NCBI GenBank assembly: GCA_021737645.1
Contig: JAIPDO010000016.1
Span: forward strand, 1-64,000
DNA length: 64,000 bases
DNA from: Desulfarculaceae bacterium
GTDB lineage: Bacteria > Desulfobacterota > Desulfarculia > Desulfarculales > Desulfarculaceae
Direction of reading: 5' to 3'
The position numbers and the translations under genes are program-made. Below, piece after piece: positions 46,757 to 57,363 of the stretch. Each line of letters begins with the position of its first letter. Position 1 is the first letter of the stretch. A model generated the notes under the pieces. That model did not search any database, was not told the DNA's origin, and saw only the letters and a list, made by a program, of their open reading frames with translations.

Positions 46757-47602
46757 ATGAGCGAAAATTTCATAGCCGGTTTCACCCCACCCCCGGACGA
46801 CGGCGGCCCGTCCTGGTGGTTCGTTTACTGTGAAGACAAGTTCCTGGTGACCAGCGACGATCCGCCTCGTCTGCCCCTGGTGCGCCAGGTTGCCGAGTTG
46901 GGCCTCACCCTGGAGGCGGCCCGCTACCTGGGGCTTTGGCAGGGGCGGCCCACCTACACCATTTCCCTGGCCCTGGCCACGCCTGCTCCCCAGGGCTACG
47001 AATGGCATGGGCTCTACGGCCTGGCCATGGGATGGCCCGAGAGCCTCACCGCTCTGGGCGGCCGGGCCAAGCAGGTATTGGCCTGGGAGCGGCGCAACCG
47101 TTTCTGCGGGGTCTGCGCCGCGCCCATGAAGGACGACCCCAAGGAGCGGGCCCGTCGCTGCCCACGGTGCGGCCTGGTGGCCTATCCCCGGGTTTCCCCG
47201 GCGGTGATCGTGGCGGTGCAGCGCGAGGGCAAGGTCCTCTTAGGCCGCTCGCCCCGCTTCGCCACCGGGCGCATGAGCGTGCTGGCCGGGTTCGTGGAGC
47301 CCGGCGAGACCCTGGAGCAGACCGTGGCCCGGGAAATCGACGAGGAGGTAGGGGTGCGGGTGAAAGACATCCGCTATTTCGCCTCCCAGCCCTGGCCCTT
47401 CCCCGATTCGCTGATGGTGGGCTTCACCTGCAAGTGGGCCGGGGGCGAGATCGTCGTCGACGGCGAGGAGATCGTGGAGGCGGGCTGGTACGGCCCCGGC
47501 GAGTTGCCCAGCATCCCCCCCCGCTCCACCATCGCCCGCCAGCTCATAGATCACGTGATAGCGGGTTCGGAAAACTTGGACCCCGGCGGCGGCTGGCGCT
47601 AG
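46757..47602 (+). CDS. nudC: NAD(+)/NADH diphosphatase (NudC-like Nudix hydrolase)
   Basis: FCGVCAAPMKDDPKERARRCPRCGLVAYPRVSPAVIVAVQREGKVLLGRS... zinc ribbon plus Nudix box GFVEPGETLEQTVAREIDEEVGV followed by SQPWPFPDSLMVGF. Confidence 0.95.
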   Translation: MSENFIAGFTPPPDDGGPSWWFVYCEDKFLVTSDDPPRLPLVRQVAELGLTLEAARYLGLWQGRPTYTISLALATPAPQGYEWHGLYGLAMGWPESLTALGGRAKQVLAWERRNRFCGVCAAPMKDDPKERARRCPRCGLVAYPRVSPAVIVAVQREGKVLLGRSPRFATGRMSVLAGFVEPGETLEQTVAREIDEEVGVRVKDIRYFASQPWPFPDSLMVGFTCKWAGGEIVVDGEEIVEAGWYGPGELPSIPPRSTIARQLIDHVIAGSENLDPGGGWR

Positions 47603-48129
47603 TGTATCCCCTGGTTCGCACCGCCAAGGTGGCCCTGGCCGCCCTGGCCCGCCCGCCGCTGAAGCTGGGCGACACCTCGCGCATCAACCTAAGGGTGTGG
47701 CCCGGCGACCTGGACCTTTATCTGCACATGAACAACGGCCGCTACCTCAGCCTCATGGACCTGGGGCGGCTGGACTTGATAATCCGGGTGGGCATGCTGC
47801 GCATGATGCGCCGCCAGGGATGGCGTCCCCTGCTGGCCGCGGCCACCACCCGTTTCTGGCGCTCGCTAAAGCCCTTCAACCGCTTCGCCATGGAGACCAA
47901 GGTGGTGTGGTGGGATGAAAAGTGGATATACCTGGAGCAGGAGATGATCCACCAGGGGCACGTGGCCGCCCACGGCATGATGAAGATGGTGATCAAGTCG
48001 CCCCAGGGGACCGTGCCCCCGCCGATGGCCGCCCGCGCCCTGGGCATGGACTCGCTGCCGGTGCCGGTGCCTCCGCCGGGGCTGGCCGATTGGATTCACT
48101 GGGAGCAGGAGATCAAAAACGGAGACTAG
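47602..48129 (+). CDS. Acyl-CoA thioesterase-like (4HBT) protein
   Basis: GTG start overlapping nudC stop; INLRVWPGDLDLYLHMNNGRYLSLMDLGRLDLIIR..FNRFAMETKVVWWDEKWIYLEQEMIHQGHVAAHGMMKMVI. Confidence 0.87.
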   Translation: MYPLVRTAKVALAALARPPLKLGDTSRINLRVWPGDLDLYLHMNNGRYLSLMDLGRLDLIIRVGMLRMMRRQGWRPLLAAATTRFWRSLKPFNRFAMETKVVWWDEKWIYLEQEMIHQGHVAAHGMMKMVIKSPQGTVPPPMAARALGMDSLPVPVPPPGLADWIHWEQEIKNGD

Positions 48130-48182
48130 CCCGAATATTTCCTTATGACCATGCATCCAGCCGCGCCTACGCCGTCCATGGC

Positions 48183-48255
48183 ACGTTGCCGGCATCACTC
48201 GGTTCTCGATGTGGCCTAGACTACGCCTGCGGCCCCAGCTTACCGGTTACCCAGC
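48183..48255 (+). repeat. Dispersed palindromic intergenic repeat, degenerate copy 3
   Basis: CGTTGCCGGCATCACTCGGTTCTCGATGT..CTACGCCTGCGG, partially matching copies at 31922 and 51930. Confidence 0.5.
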
Positions 48256-48272
48256 CTTCATGAATTTCCGGG

Positions 48273-49340
48273 TTAGGCATCCCCTCCCAAAAACAGCCAG
48301 CGGGTGGGCTTGAAGCGGTGGGCTACAAAACGGGCGAAGGCCCAGGGCAGGAGCATGGCCAGGACAAAGGTGAGGCTCAGACGCACCCACCACGTGGGCA
48401 ATAGCTCCAAACTCATCACCCCACTGACCACAAACATGTGCATCCCGAAAATGGGCAAGGAATAGCGGCCAAGCAAACGCAGGCCCTCGCCCATTCCTGA
48501 CCAGCGGTGGGCCACCGTCCCGGCCAGAAGCACGCAGACGGCCGCCCCGGTAAAGGCGCTCAGGTCCATCAGTGGCATTTCCCACAGCCTGAGGCGCAGC
48601 ATGTCCAGCGACTCATAGGGGCGGCTGGCGTATAGGCAGGCCAAAAGCACCAGCAGGGACAAAGCGGCGGTCAGGCGCAGGCCTCGCCCTTGCGATGGCG
48701 CGGGGCTTTTAAGTGGAACGGCGGCCAGGCGGCCCGCATGAAAAAAGAAAAAGGAGATCAGGGCCACATCCAGACAATAAGGCACGTAGCGGCGATCCAG
48801 GCCCTGGCTGAAAAGCCACAAGCAAACCATCTGCACCGCCAACAGGGCCACCAGGCCCCGCAGCAAGCCCAGCCGGTCTAAAAAGCCCGTGGTCAGAGCA
48901 AGGCAATTTATGGCCAGCAAGGCCGGGAAAAACCAGAGCACCTCCTGAGTGGGCAGGGAAGCCAGAGACCAGTGGTTGCCCCAGAGATACAAGTTCCCCA
49001 AGCCGCTCCACACATTCCCTTGATCGGGGAAAAACACCAGATGGTAAAGCAAGGCGTAGACGCCAAAAGGCAGCATCAGGCGCAAAAAACGCCCGGCGAC
49101 ATAGCCCATGGAACTCCGGCCCCGCAGGCCGCCGAACAGGGCTCCGCTGAGCATAAAAAACAGCGGAATATGAAAAGAATAGATCAGCCGCACCAGCCAA
49201 CCACCTATCAGGCGCAGGTGGGGGTCCGGCCAAGGGCTGCGGTTGAGCACGTGCCCGGCCACCACCAAAGCGATGGCCAACCCCTTGATGATGTCAAGCT
49301 GGGGGCTGTAGGCGGACGCACGAAGGGCAGGTGGCGTCAC
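48273..49340 (-). CDS. Acyltransferase 3 family membrane protein
   Basis: SPQLDIIKGLAIALVVAGHVLNRSPW, RLIYSFHIPLFFMLSGALFG, many TM segments. Confidence 0.9.
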   Translation of the reverse strand: MTPPALRASAYSPQLDIIKGLAIALVVAGHVLNRSPWPDPHLRLIGGWLVRLIYSFHIPLFFMLSGALFGGLRGRSSMGYVAGRFLRLMLPFGVYALLYHLVFFPDQGNVWSGLGNLYLWGNHWSLASLPTQEVLWFFPALLAINCLALTTGFLDRLGLLRGLVALLAVQMVCLWLFSQGLDRRYVPYCLDVALISFFFFHAGRLAAVPLKSPAPSQGRGLRLTAALSLLVLLACLYASRPYESLDMLRLRLWEMPLMDLSAFTGAAVCVLLAGTVAHRWSGMGEGLRLLGRYSLPIFGMHMFVVSGVMSLELLPTWWVRLSLTFVLAMLLPWAFARFVAHRFKPTRWLFLGGDA

Positions 49341-49348
49341 ACTATATC

Positions 49349-49945
49349 CTAGGGTTTGAGTTGTTGTAAATCAGCGGCCAACGCGGCCCCGGCCTCGCGG
49401 GCCTCTTGCAGATATTCCGGGTGCTGCTCCACGTCGCCCTTGAGGTCCAGGCCCCGGTACAAAAGACTTTGGCTCAATTCCATGTCCAGCACGTCCATGA
49501 AGTAGCGCACCGTTAAAAGCACCCCTTCGAAGAGCTTTTGGCCGTGGGTGGCGCCCACCGAGATGAACAAGCCCTTGCGCTTGGGGGTCCACTGGCCGAA
49601 CTTAACCTTATCTATCCAGTACTTCTTTACCCACAGGCTTTGGAAGCGGTCCATCATGATCTTGGTGTGGGCGCTGACCGTGTAAAAGAAGATGGGCGAG
49701 GACAGGATCATGGCGTCGGCGGCCAGGCATTGGTCGTATAGCCCCTGGAAATCGTCCTTGATTACGCAGCGCCCGTCCTTCTTGCAGCCGTATATCTCCA
49801 AGCAGGGAGAGATGTTCAAATCCCTGAGCACCAATTTTTCCACGGTGGCCCCGGCCTCTTTGGCGCCTTCCACGGCCTGATCGGTAAGCAGGGCGCTGTT
49901 TCCCCCCTGGCGGGGGCTGCCGTAAATGGCCACGATGCGGCTCAT
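49349..49945 (-). CDS. Flavodoxin-fold NAD(P)H-dependent FMN reductase family protein
   Basis: MSRIVAIYGSPRQGGNSALLTDQAVEGAKEAGATVEKLVLRDLNISPCLEIYGCKKDGRCVIKDDFQGLYDQCLAADAMILSSPIFFYTVSAHTKIMMDR. Confidence 0.93.
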   Translation of the reverse strand: MSRIVAIYGSPRQGGNSALLTDQAVEGAKEAGATVEKLVLRDLNISPCLEIYGCKKDGRCVIKDDFQGLYDQCLAADAMILSSPIFFYTVSAHTKIMMDRFQSLWVKKYWIDKVKFGQWTPKRKGLFISVGATHGQKLFEGVLLTVRYFMDVLDMELSQSLLYRGLDLKGDVEQHPEYLQEAREAGAALAADLQQLKP

Positions 49946-50057
49946 GCTGCTCTCCTTGTGGGTTTTATAGCTGGACCAATTTTAACATAACCACACCGGC
50001 CCTTTCCCCCCGGCGCGCGCAGAGAGTATAAATAGGAACTAAACCACGGAAGGCTGC

Positions 50058-51845
50058 ATGGAAAACCTCGTCCTGACCAACCAGATGATAGAAGTGCTGG
50101 CCCTTATCGGGCTGGCCGTTTTCCTTTTCGTGGTGGAATGGGTCCGGGTGGACGTGGTGGGCATCATGATGATGGTGCTCACCCCGCTGTTGGGCCTGGT
50201 GACTCCCCAGGAAGCCCTTTCCGGCCTGTCGAGCAACGCGGTGGTTTCCATCATAGCGGTGATGATAATCGGGGCGGGCCTGGACCGCACCGGGCTGGTG
50301 AACCTGGTGGTGAGGCCGGTGCTCAAGCTGGCCGGCGGGCACGTCAACCGGGTGGTGGTGCTCATCTCGGGGACCGTGGCGGGCATCAGCAGCATCATGC
50401 AAAACATCGGGGCGGCGGCATTGTTTTTGCCCGCCGTGCAGCGCATCAGCCGCAGCCAGATGATACCCGTCTCCCGCCTGCTCATGCCCATCGGCTTCTC
50501 GGCCATTTTGGGCGGCACCCTCACCCTGGTTGGCTCCAGCCCCCTGATACTCTTGAACGACCTCATCGCGCCCTTTGACCTTGCCCCTTTCAGCCTGTTC
50601 TCGGTGACCCCGGTGGGGCTGTGCCTGGTGGCGGCGGGAATCCTCTACTTCGTGGCGCTGGGTCACTGGGTGTTGCCCCAGGGAGTCACTCCCCCGGCCG
50701 AGCAAATGTGTCATCTGCACCCGGTGGACGGCAAGCACTTCGAGGTGGTCATCCCCCCGGAGCTGCCTCAAACCCTCACCGCCGAGATAATGGCCCGGCG
50801 CTACGGGGTGCATCTGCTGGCCCTGGACAAGGTGCACCACGGCGAAAAAGCCTTGGCCCCGGACGAACGCAGCGTGCTCTACCCCGGCGACGTGGCCGCC
50901 GTGTTGGCCGAGCCCGAGGCCCTGAAGCGCCTGGCCCGGGACTTCAACCTGGAGATAAGGCCCGGCATGGAGTCCTTCGCCGAGGAACTTAGCCCCCAGC
51001 AGTGGGGCGCGGTGGAGGCGGTGGTGGCGCCGCGCTCGGAGCTGGTGGGCAAGACCCTGGGCCAGGTGCACTTCGTCACCAAGTTCCAGCTCAACCCGGT
51101 GGTGATCTTCCGGGGCGAAACCCCCAACGAGGTGCTGTTGGAAGAGATGGAGCTGAGGGAAGGCGACAGCCTGCTCATGGAGGGGCCCTGGCAACGCTTC
51201 CGCATCCTGGCTGAAAAGGGCTGGCTGATCTTTTGCACACCCGTGCGCGAGGAGCCCCCGGCCACGGGCAAGGCGGCCTGGGCCGGGGCCTGGCTGGCGG
51301 TGGCCCTGGTGATGATCATGGGCTTCAAGGTGTCGCTGGGCCTGGGTCTTCTTACCGGGGCCTTGGGAATGCTGGTCACCAAGGTGATCAAGGTGGACGA
51401 GGCCTACCAGGCGGTGGACTGGCGCACCGTGTTTTTGCTGGCCGGTCTGTTGCCCCTGGGCATGGCCACCCTCAAGACCGGGGCCGCCGCCTGGATCGCC
51501 CAGGAGGCTTTGCAACTGGCCGGTCCTTTGCCCCCCCTGGCGCTCTTGGCCGTGGTTGGGGCGCTCAGCACCGCCTTCACCCTGGTGGTGAGCAACGTGG
51601 GGGCGGTGGTGCTGCTGGTGCCCATCGCGGTGCAGATGGCCCTGCAGGCCGATGCCGATCCCCGCCTGGCCGCCCTGGCCGTGGGGCTGGCCACCAGCAA
51701 CTCCTTTATCCTGCCCACCCACCAAGTCAACGCCCTGTACATGGGGCCGGGCCGCTACCACTCCACCGACTTCATCAAGGCCGGGGCCGGGCTGTCGGTG
51801 GTGTTCTTGGTGGTGATGCTGGCGGTGCTGTACTTCTTTTACTGA
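50058..51845 (+). CDS. SLC13 family permease with RCK/TrkA-C domains
   Basis: AVFLFVVEWVRVDVVGIMMMVLTPLLGLVTPQEALSGLSSNAVVSI, two TrkA-C-like blocks, C-terminal TMs with LATSNSFILPTHQVNALYMGPG. Confidence 0.92.
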   Translation: MENLVLTNQMIEVLALIGLAVFLFVVEWVRVDVVGIMMMVLTPLLGLVTPQEALSGLSSNAVVSIIAVMIIGAGLDRTGLVNLVVRPVLKLAGGHVNRVVVLISGTVAGISSIMQNIGAAALFLPAVQRISRSQMIPVSRLLMPIGFSAILGGTLTLVGSSPLILLNDLIAPFDLAPFSLFSVTPVGLCLVAAGILYFVALGHWVLPQGVTPPAEQMCHLHPVDGKHFEVVIPPELPQTLTAEIMARRYGVHLLALDKVHHGEKALAPDERSVLYPGDVAAVLAEPEALKRLARDFNLEIRPGMESFAEELSPQQWGAVEAVVAPRSELVGKTLGQVHFVTKFQLNPVVIFRGETPNEVLLEEMELREGDSLLMEGPWQRFRILAEKGWLIFCTPVREEPPATGKAAWAGAWLAVALVMIMGFKVSLGLGLLTGALGMLVTKVIKVDEAYQAVDWRTVFLLAGLLPLGMATLKTGAAAWIAQEALQLAGPLPPLALLAVVGALSTAFTLVVSNVGAVVLLVPIAVQMALQADADPRLAALAVGLATSNSFILPTHQVNALYMGPGRYHSTDFIKAGAGLSVVFLVVMLAVLYFFY

Positions 51846-51867
51846 GGCGGGGCCGACTGGGGAGTCG

Positions 51868-51899
51868 TTGGGTTTCGCTTCGCTCTACCCAACCTACGC
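51868..51899. repeat. Intergenic hairpin repeat GTTGGGTTTCGCTTCGCTCTACCCAACCTACG
   Basis: TTGGGT...ACCCAA stem; resembles a short repeat seen in many proteobacterial genomes. Confidence 0.65.
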
Positions 51900-51929
51900 T
51901 ATTCTAAATAAGGCCAATCCAGTAAATGT

Positions 51930-52003
51930 CGTCAAGGCGTCCGGCGAGCGCAGACCGAAGGCGTATTTTTTATACGCCGAGGTCTAAGCGATGCCGGCAA
52001 CAC
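51930..52003 (-). repeat. Dispersed palindromic intergenic repeat, copy 2 (inverted relative to copy 1)
   Basis: Reverse complement GTGTTGCCGGCATCGCTTAGACCTCGGCGTATaaaaaATACGCCTTCGGTCTGCGCTCGCCGGACGCCTTGACGAC. Confidence 0.8.
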
Positions 52004-52033
52004 AGCCCACGGGCCGCTGGCGAAACCGCCCGC

Positions 52034-53425
<1,392 letters not shown>

Positions 53426-53489
53426 TGATCCTCCTGGGAGTGTGGCGTAGTACAATGCTAACTTAATACCATAGCCCGAGGAAGCAATC

Positions 53490-54833
53490 TTGCACCCCAT
53501 CCGCCGCCACATCGCCCTGCTGATCATCTTGGCCGCCCTGGGATTGGCCTGCGCCCCGGCTCAGGCCCCCCTGCGCCTGCCGCCCCAGGAGCTGGCCCCC
53601 CTGCTGCCCCGCGCCGGGCAGGGCGGCTGCCTGCTGCGGCCCCAGTATCAACAGGAGCGGGCGGCGGAGTATCTGGCCCGCTACTTTGCCTGCTGGGCCC
53701 GCAGCACCCCCAAGCACAGCCGCGACGAGCTTTTATCCCTGGCCCAGGCGGTGATGGAAAAGCCCGGCCTGGGCATAAACCTGCGGCCCCGGCCCCAGGG
53801 CTGGTATGGCAAGCTGTGGCGGGAAGCAGGGGGCGACGCCTATCCCGACGCCGACTGGAAAGGCCTCACCCTGAGGCCCTGCAACCTGCGGGTGCTGCCC
53901 ACTTTGGAGCCTGATTTCGAGGCGGGGCCGGGGGGCGGCTTCCCCTTTGACCGCTTGCAGCAAACCTCCCTGCCCGGCGGCCTGCCGGTCAGGGTGTGGC
54001 ACGTGAGCCCTGGGGGCGACTGGCTGGTGGCCGAAACTCCCCTGGCCCTGGGCTGGCTGCCCACCCGCGCGGTGGGAAGACTGACTCCCCAGCAGGCAAC
54101 GCGCTGGATGAACGGCCCGTTTGTCGCCGTGACCAAAGACCAGACCCCGGTGCGCAGCCTGGGGGGCGGTTTCGTGTTCAACGCCGCCCTGGGCTGGCTG
54201 TTGCCCCTGGAGCCGGGGCAAAGCGGCGCCTGGCGGGTGCGGGCCCCCCTGGGCTCGGTGCAGGGCGAGGCGGTGCTGGGCCCCTGCGCCCTGCCCCTGG
54301 ATGCCGCCGCGCCCTTCCCCCTGCCCCTGACCCCGGCCAACCTGGGCGCGGTGGCCCGTCCCCTGCTGGGACAGCCCTACGACTGGGGCGGCCAATGGGG
54401 TCGGCGGGACTGCTCGGCCCTGACCCGCGATCTGCTGGCCCCCTTCGGCCTGTGGCTGCCACGCAACTCCTCGGACCAGGCCAAGGCCGGGGCACGGAAC
54501 ATCCCCCTGGAAGGCCTGGGCGAGGCTGAGAAACGGGCGCTTATCCTCAAGCGCGGCCTGCCCTGGCTGAGCCTGCTCTACCTGCCCGGCCACGTGATGC
54601 TCTATTTGGGCGCGCCGGACGGCCAGCCCCTGGTGCTCCAGGCCCTGTGGGGCCTCAAGACTCGCGGCCCCCAGGGCGAGGGCCGCCGCCTGGTGGGGCG
54701 GGTGGTGATAAGCGGCCTGAACCCAGGGGCCGAGTTGCCCGATCTGGCCCGGCCAGAGGGCCTCTTGCTGCCCCGCCTCACCACCCTGGTGGTGCTGGCC
54801 CCGCCGCATGGCCTGTGCCCCCAAACCGAATAA
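53490..54833 (+). CDS. SH3-domain / NlpC-P60 cell wall peptidase-like protein
   Basis: Signal peptide with Cys; SH3-like modules; ARPLLGQPYDWGGQWGRRDCSALTRDLLAPFGLWLPRNSSDQAK (NlpC/P60 YxWGG...DCSgl), LPGHVMLYLG. Confidence 0.9.
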   Translation: MHPIRRHIALLIILAALGLACAPAQAPLRLPPQELAPLLPRAGQGGCLLRPQYQQERAAEYLARYFACWARSTPKHSRDELLSLAQAVMEKPGLGINLRPRPQGWYGKLWREAGGDAYPDADWKGLTLRPCNLRVLPTLEPDFEAGPGGGFPFDRLQQTSLPGGLPVRVWHVSPGGDWLVAETPLALGWLPTRAVGRLTPQQATRWMNGPFVAVTKDQTPVRSLGGGFVFNAALGWLLPLEPGQSGAWRVRAPLGSVQGEAVLGPCALPLDAAAPFPLPLTPANLGAVARPLLGQPYDWGGQWGRRDCSALTRDLLAPFGLWLPRNSSDQAKAGARNIPLEGLGEAEKRALILKRGLPWLSLLYLPGHVMLYLGAPDGQPLVLQALWGLKTRGPQGEGRRLVGRVVISGLNPGAELPDLARPEGLLLPRLTTLVVLAPPHGLCPQTE

Positions 54834-55031
54834 ATCGATATATTCAATGGACTAGTGTTCTATATATCAATATTAACGATTTGACCTTGCGGCCAACCCG
54901 GCTAAAGTTGATTAAGACCGATCACTATCAGGTGTTTCGCCTGGCGGGCGCTTTCAACAAGGCCGGGAGAGAGAGTCATTCCCAAAGCAGCCTCCCATAA
55001 CATCGCCAACAGCCAAGAGGTCAGCCGCCTG

Positions 55032-55544
55032 GTGGGGGCCAAGGCCCAGGAGCTTTTCTCTAACGGCCGCATGCTCTGCGCCCCGGCGGTGCTCACCGCC
55101 CTGAACCGGAGTCTGGGGGGCAACCTGGACCAGGCGCTGGTCAACAACCTCACCGCCGGTCTGGTGGAGGGCCTGGGCGGGGCGGGCTGCCTTTGCGGGG
55201 CGGTTGCGGGGGGGTGTTTGGGCCTGGGCCTGTTTTTGGGAGCGGGCAAAGATGGCGGCCGCTCCAGCCGCCGGGTGGCCGCGTCCGGCAAACAGCTGCA
55301 CGATGCCTTCAAGGCCGAGCGGGGCTCCACCTGCTGCCGGGTGCTCTCCAAGAAGGTCAAGCACGACAAGAAGGCCCACTTCGCCCAATGCGCCGAGCTC
55401 AGCGGCCTGGCCGCCGAGTTGGCCTGCCGATCGCTGTTGGATCAGCGGCCCGAGTTGATCCAAGCGGCTGACCTGGACTACCTGCGCCGTGGGGTCGGCA
55501 AGAAGTCCGGCCTGGCCCGACTGGTCACCGCCGTTTCCGCCTGA
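55032..55544 (+). CDS. C_GCAxxG_C_C family redox protein; start uncertain (ATT at 54978 possible)
   Basis: LFSNGRMLCAPAVLTALNRSLGG...GGAGCLCGAVAGGCLGLGLFLG...STCCRVLSKKVKHDKKAHFAQCAELSGLAAELA. Confidence 0.82.
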   Translation: MGAKAQELFSNGRMLCAPAVLTALNRSLGGNLDQALVNNLTAGLVEGLGGAGCLCGAVAGGCLGLGLFLGAGKDGGRSSRRVAASGKQLHDAFKAERGSTCCRVLSKKVKHDKKAHFAQCAELSGLAAELACRSLLDQRPELIQAADLDYLRRGVGKKSGLARLVTAVSA

Positions 55545-55679
55545 TTCCTACCCTGCCCCAACTTTTTGGTATAAAAATCGCACCTCAGCGGGGCGCGGCC
55601 CCAACTTTGCCATCCAGGGTCTATCCTGGGGACGTGGGTATTTTTTATGCATTATCTCTATGAGTTAAGACAAAAAGAA

Positions 55680-55705
55680 AGCGCCGGGTGGCTAGTCCCG
55701 GCGCT
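55680..55705 (-). terminator. Rho-independent terminator (likely glyA transcript)
   Basis: AGCGCCGGG-tggctagt-CCCGGCGCT; on the minus strand followed by TTCTTTTTGTC. Confidence 0.75.
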
Positions 55706-55956
55706 CTCTTGGAAAGGAGAAAAGGCTTTTAGAAGCTGGTTGCCCCAATATGGAAGCAATTAGGATGCCAACCGGCCAACCAAAGCCATTTCTCCCTAGT
55801 TAAGCCTTTAATTACAGTCACTTGACTTAAGGTTCCAGCAAATAGATTCTCCCTCCGCCAAACCACGCGGGTACAAATATTTGAACCGCTGGGAAGGCTT
55901 GAGAGAGTCACTTTGTATAACCTGCTTTAATCAGTGCCAAAAGTTCAGTTCAAAAA

Positions 55957-57210
55957 TCAACACTTACTAGGGGCAATTCCCGGAGCCGGGAAATCCACGC
56001 ACAGATCGGCCACCAGTTGGCGAATATTGTCCAACGCGGCGGCGTCATTGAGGTTGGCCGCCGTCTGGCTTACCAGCCCGGCGATGAGGTCCATCTCCAC
56101 GGCGCCCATGCCCCGGGTGGTCAGGGCCGGGGTGCCCATGCGCACTCCGCTGGGGTCGTTGGCCGAGCGGGGGTCAAAGGGGATCTTGTTGGCGTTGGCC
56201 ACGATGCCCGCCTGCTCCATGGCGGTGGCCAGGGCCTTGCCGGTGAGCCCCGAGGCCCCGGCGTCGATGAGCACCAGATGGTTGTCCGTGCCGCCGGTGA
56301 CCAGAGTGAAGCCGCGCTCCAACAGGCCCTGGGCCAGGGCCTTGCTGTTGGCCACTACCCGGCGGCAGTAGTCGGTGTATTCCGGGGTGGCCGCTTCTTT
56401 CAGGGCCACGGCGATGGCCGCGGTGGTCTGGTTGTGGGGCCCCCCCTGCAAACCGGGGAACACCGCCTTGTCGATGGCCTTGGCCAACTCCTGGCGGCAG
56501 AGCACCATGCCCCCCCTGGGGCCACGCAAAAGCTTGTGGGTGGTGCTGGTCACCACATCGGCGTGGGGGAAGGGGGCGGGATGCTGCCCGGTGACGCACA
56601 GCCCGGAAATGTGGCTCACATCGGCCACCAAGCGGGCCCCCACCTCGGCGGCGATCTCGGCAAAGGCCGCGAAGTCCACCACTCGTGGATAGGACGAGGC
56701 CCCGCAGAAGATCATCTGGGGCTTGAACTCCTGGGCCAGGCGGCGGGCCTGGGCGTAGTCGATGCGGCCGTTCTCCCGGCTCAGGCCGTAGGAGGCCACC
56801 TCATAATAGGTGCCCGAAAAGCTGGCCTTGGCCCCGTGGGTCAGGTGGCCGCCGGCGGCCAGGTCCATGCCCAGCACCCGGCCGCTCTTGCCCAACAGGC
56901 CCAGATACACCGCCATGTTGGCCGGGCTGCCCGAATAGGGCTGCACGTTGGCGTGCTCGGCCCCGAAGAGTTCCTTGGCCCGGGAGATGGCCAACACCTC
57001 CACTTCGTCGATGTTTTCCTGGCCTTGGTAGTAGCGCTTGGCCGGGTAGCCTTCGGAATATTTATTGGAGAGAATGCTGCCGGTGGCCGCCAGCACGGCG
57101 GGGGAAGCATAGTTTTCCGAGGGGATCATGCGCAGAACCGACGCCTGGCGCAGGGCCTCCTTGTCGATCAAGGCGGCTATTTCAGGGTCGGTGGAGTGAA
57201 GAGGGTCCAT
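55957..57210 (-). CDS. glyA: Serine hydroxymethyltransferase
   Basis: RMIPSENYASPAVLAATGSILSNKYSEGYPAKRYYQGQENIDEVE, ADVSHISGLCVTGQHPAPFPHADVVTSTTHKLLRGPRGGMVLCR. Confidence 0.98.
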   Translation of the reverse strand: MDPLHSTDPEIAALIDKEALRQASVLRMIPSENYASPAVLAATGSILSNKYSEGYPAKRYYQGQENIDEVEVLAISRAKELFGAEHANVQPYSGSPANMAVYLGLLGKSGRVLGMDLAAGGHLTHGAKASFSGTYYEVASYGLSRENGRIDYAQARRLAQEFKPQMIFCGASSYPRVVDFAAFAEIAAEVGARLVADVSHISGLCVTGQHPAPFPHADVVTSTTHKLLRGPRGGMVLCRQELAKAIDKAVFPGLQGGPHNQTTAAIAVALKEAATPEYTDYCRRVVANSKALAQGLLERGFTLVTGGTDNHLVLIDAGASGLTGKALATAMEQAGIVANANKIPFDPRSANDPSGVRMGTPALTTRGMGAVEMDLIAGLVSQTAANLNDAAALDNIRQLVADLCVDFPAPGIAPSKC

Positions 57211-57363
57211 GGTATTGAGTTCCTTGGAGGTTGCCGTAATAAGGGTCTAAACATGGCACAGGCAAAATGCCTTGTCAACGCCGTGGGCCTCCCTTGGCGG
57301 CCCCGCCGGTTTAGGGTAGAAAGGTAGTAGAGTTAACCATGCCTGACCCGCGGAGACGAGCTT

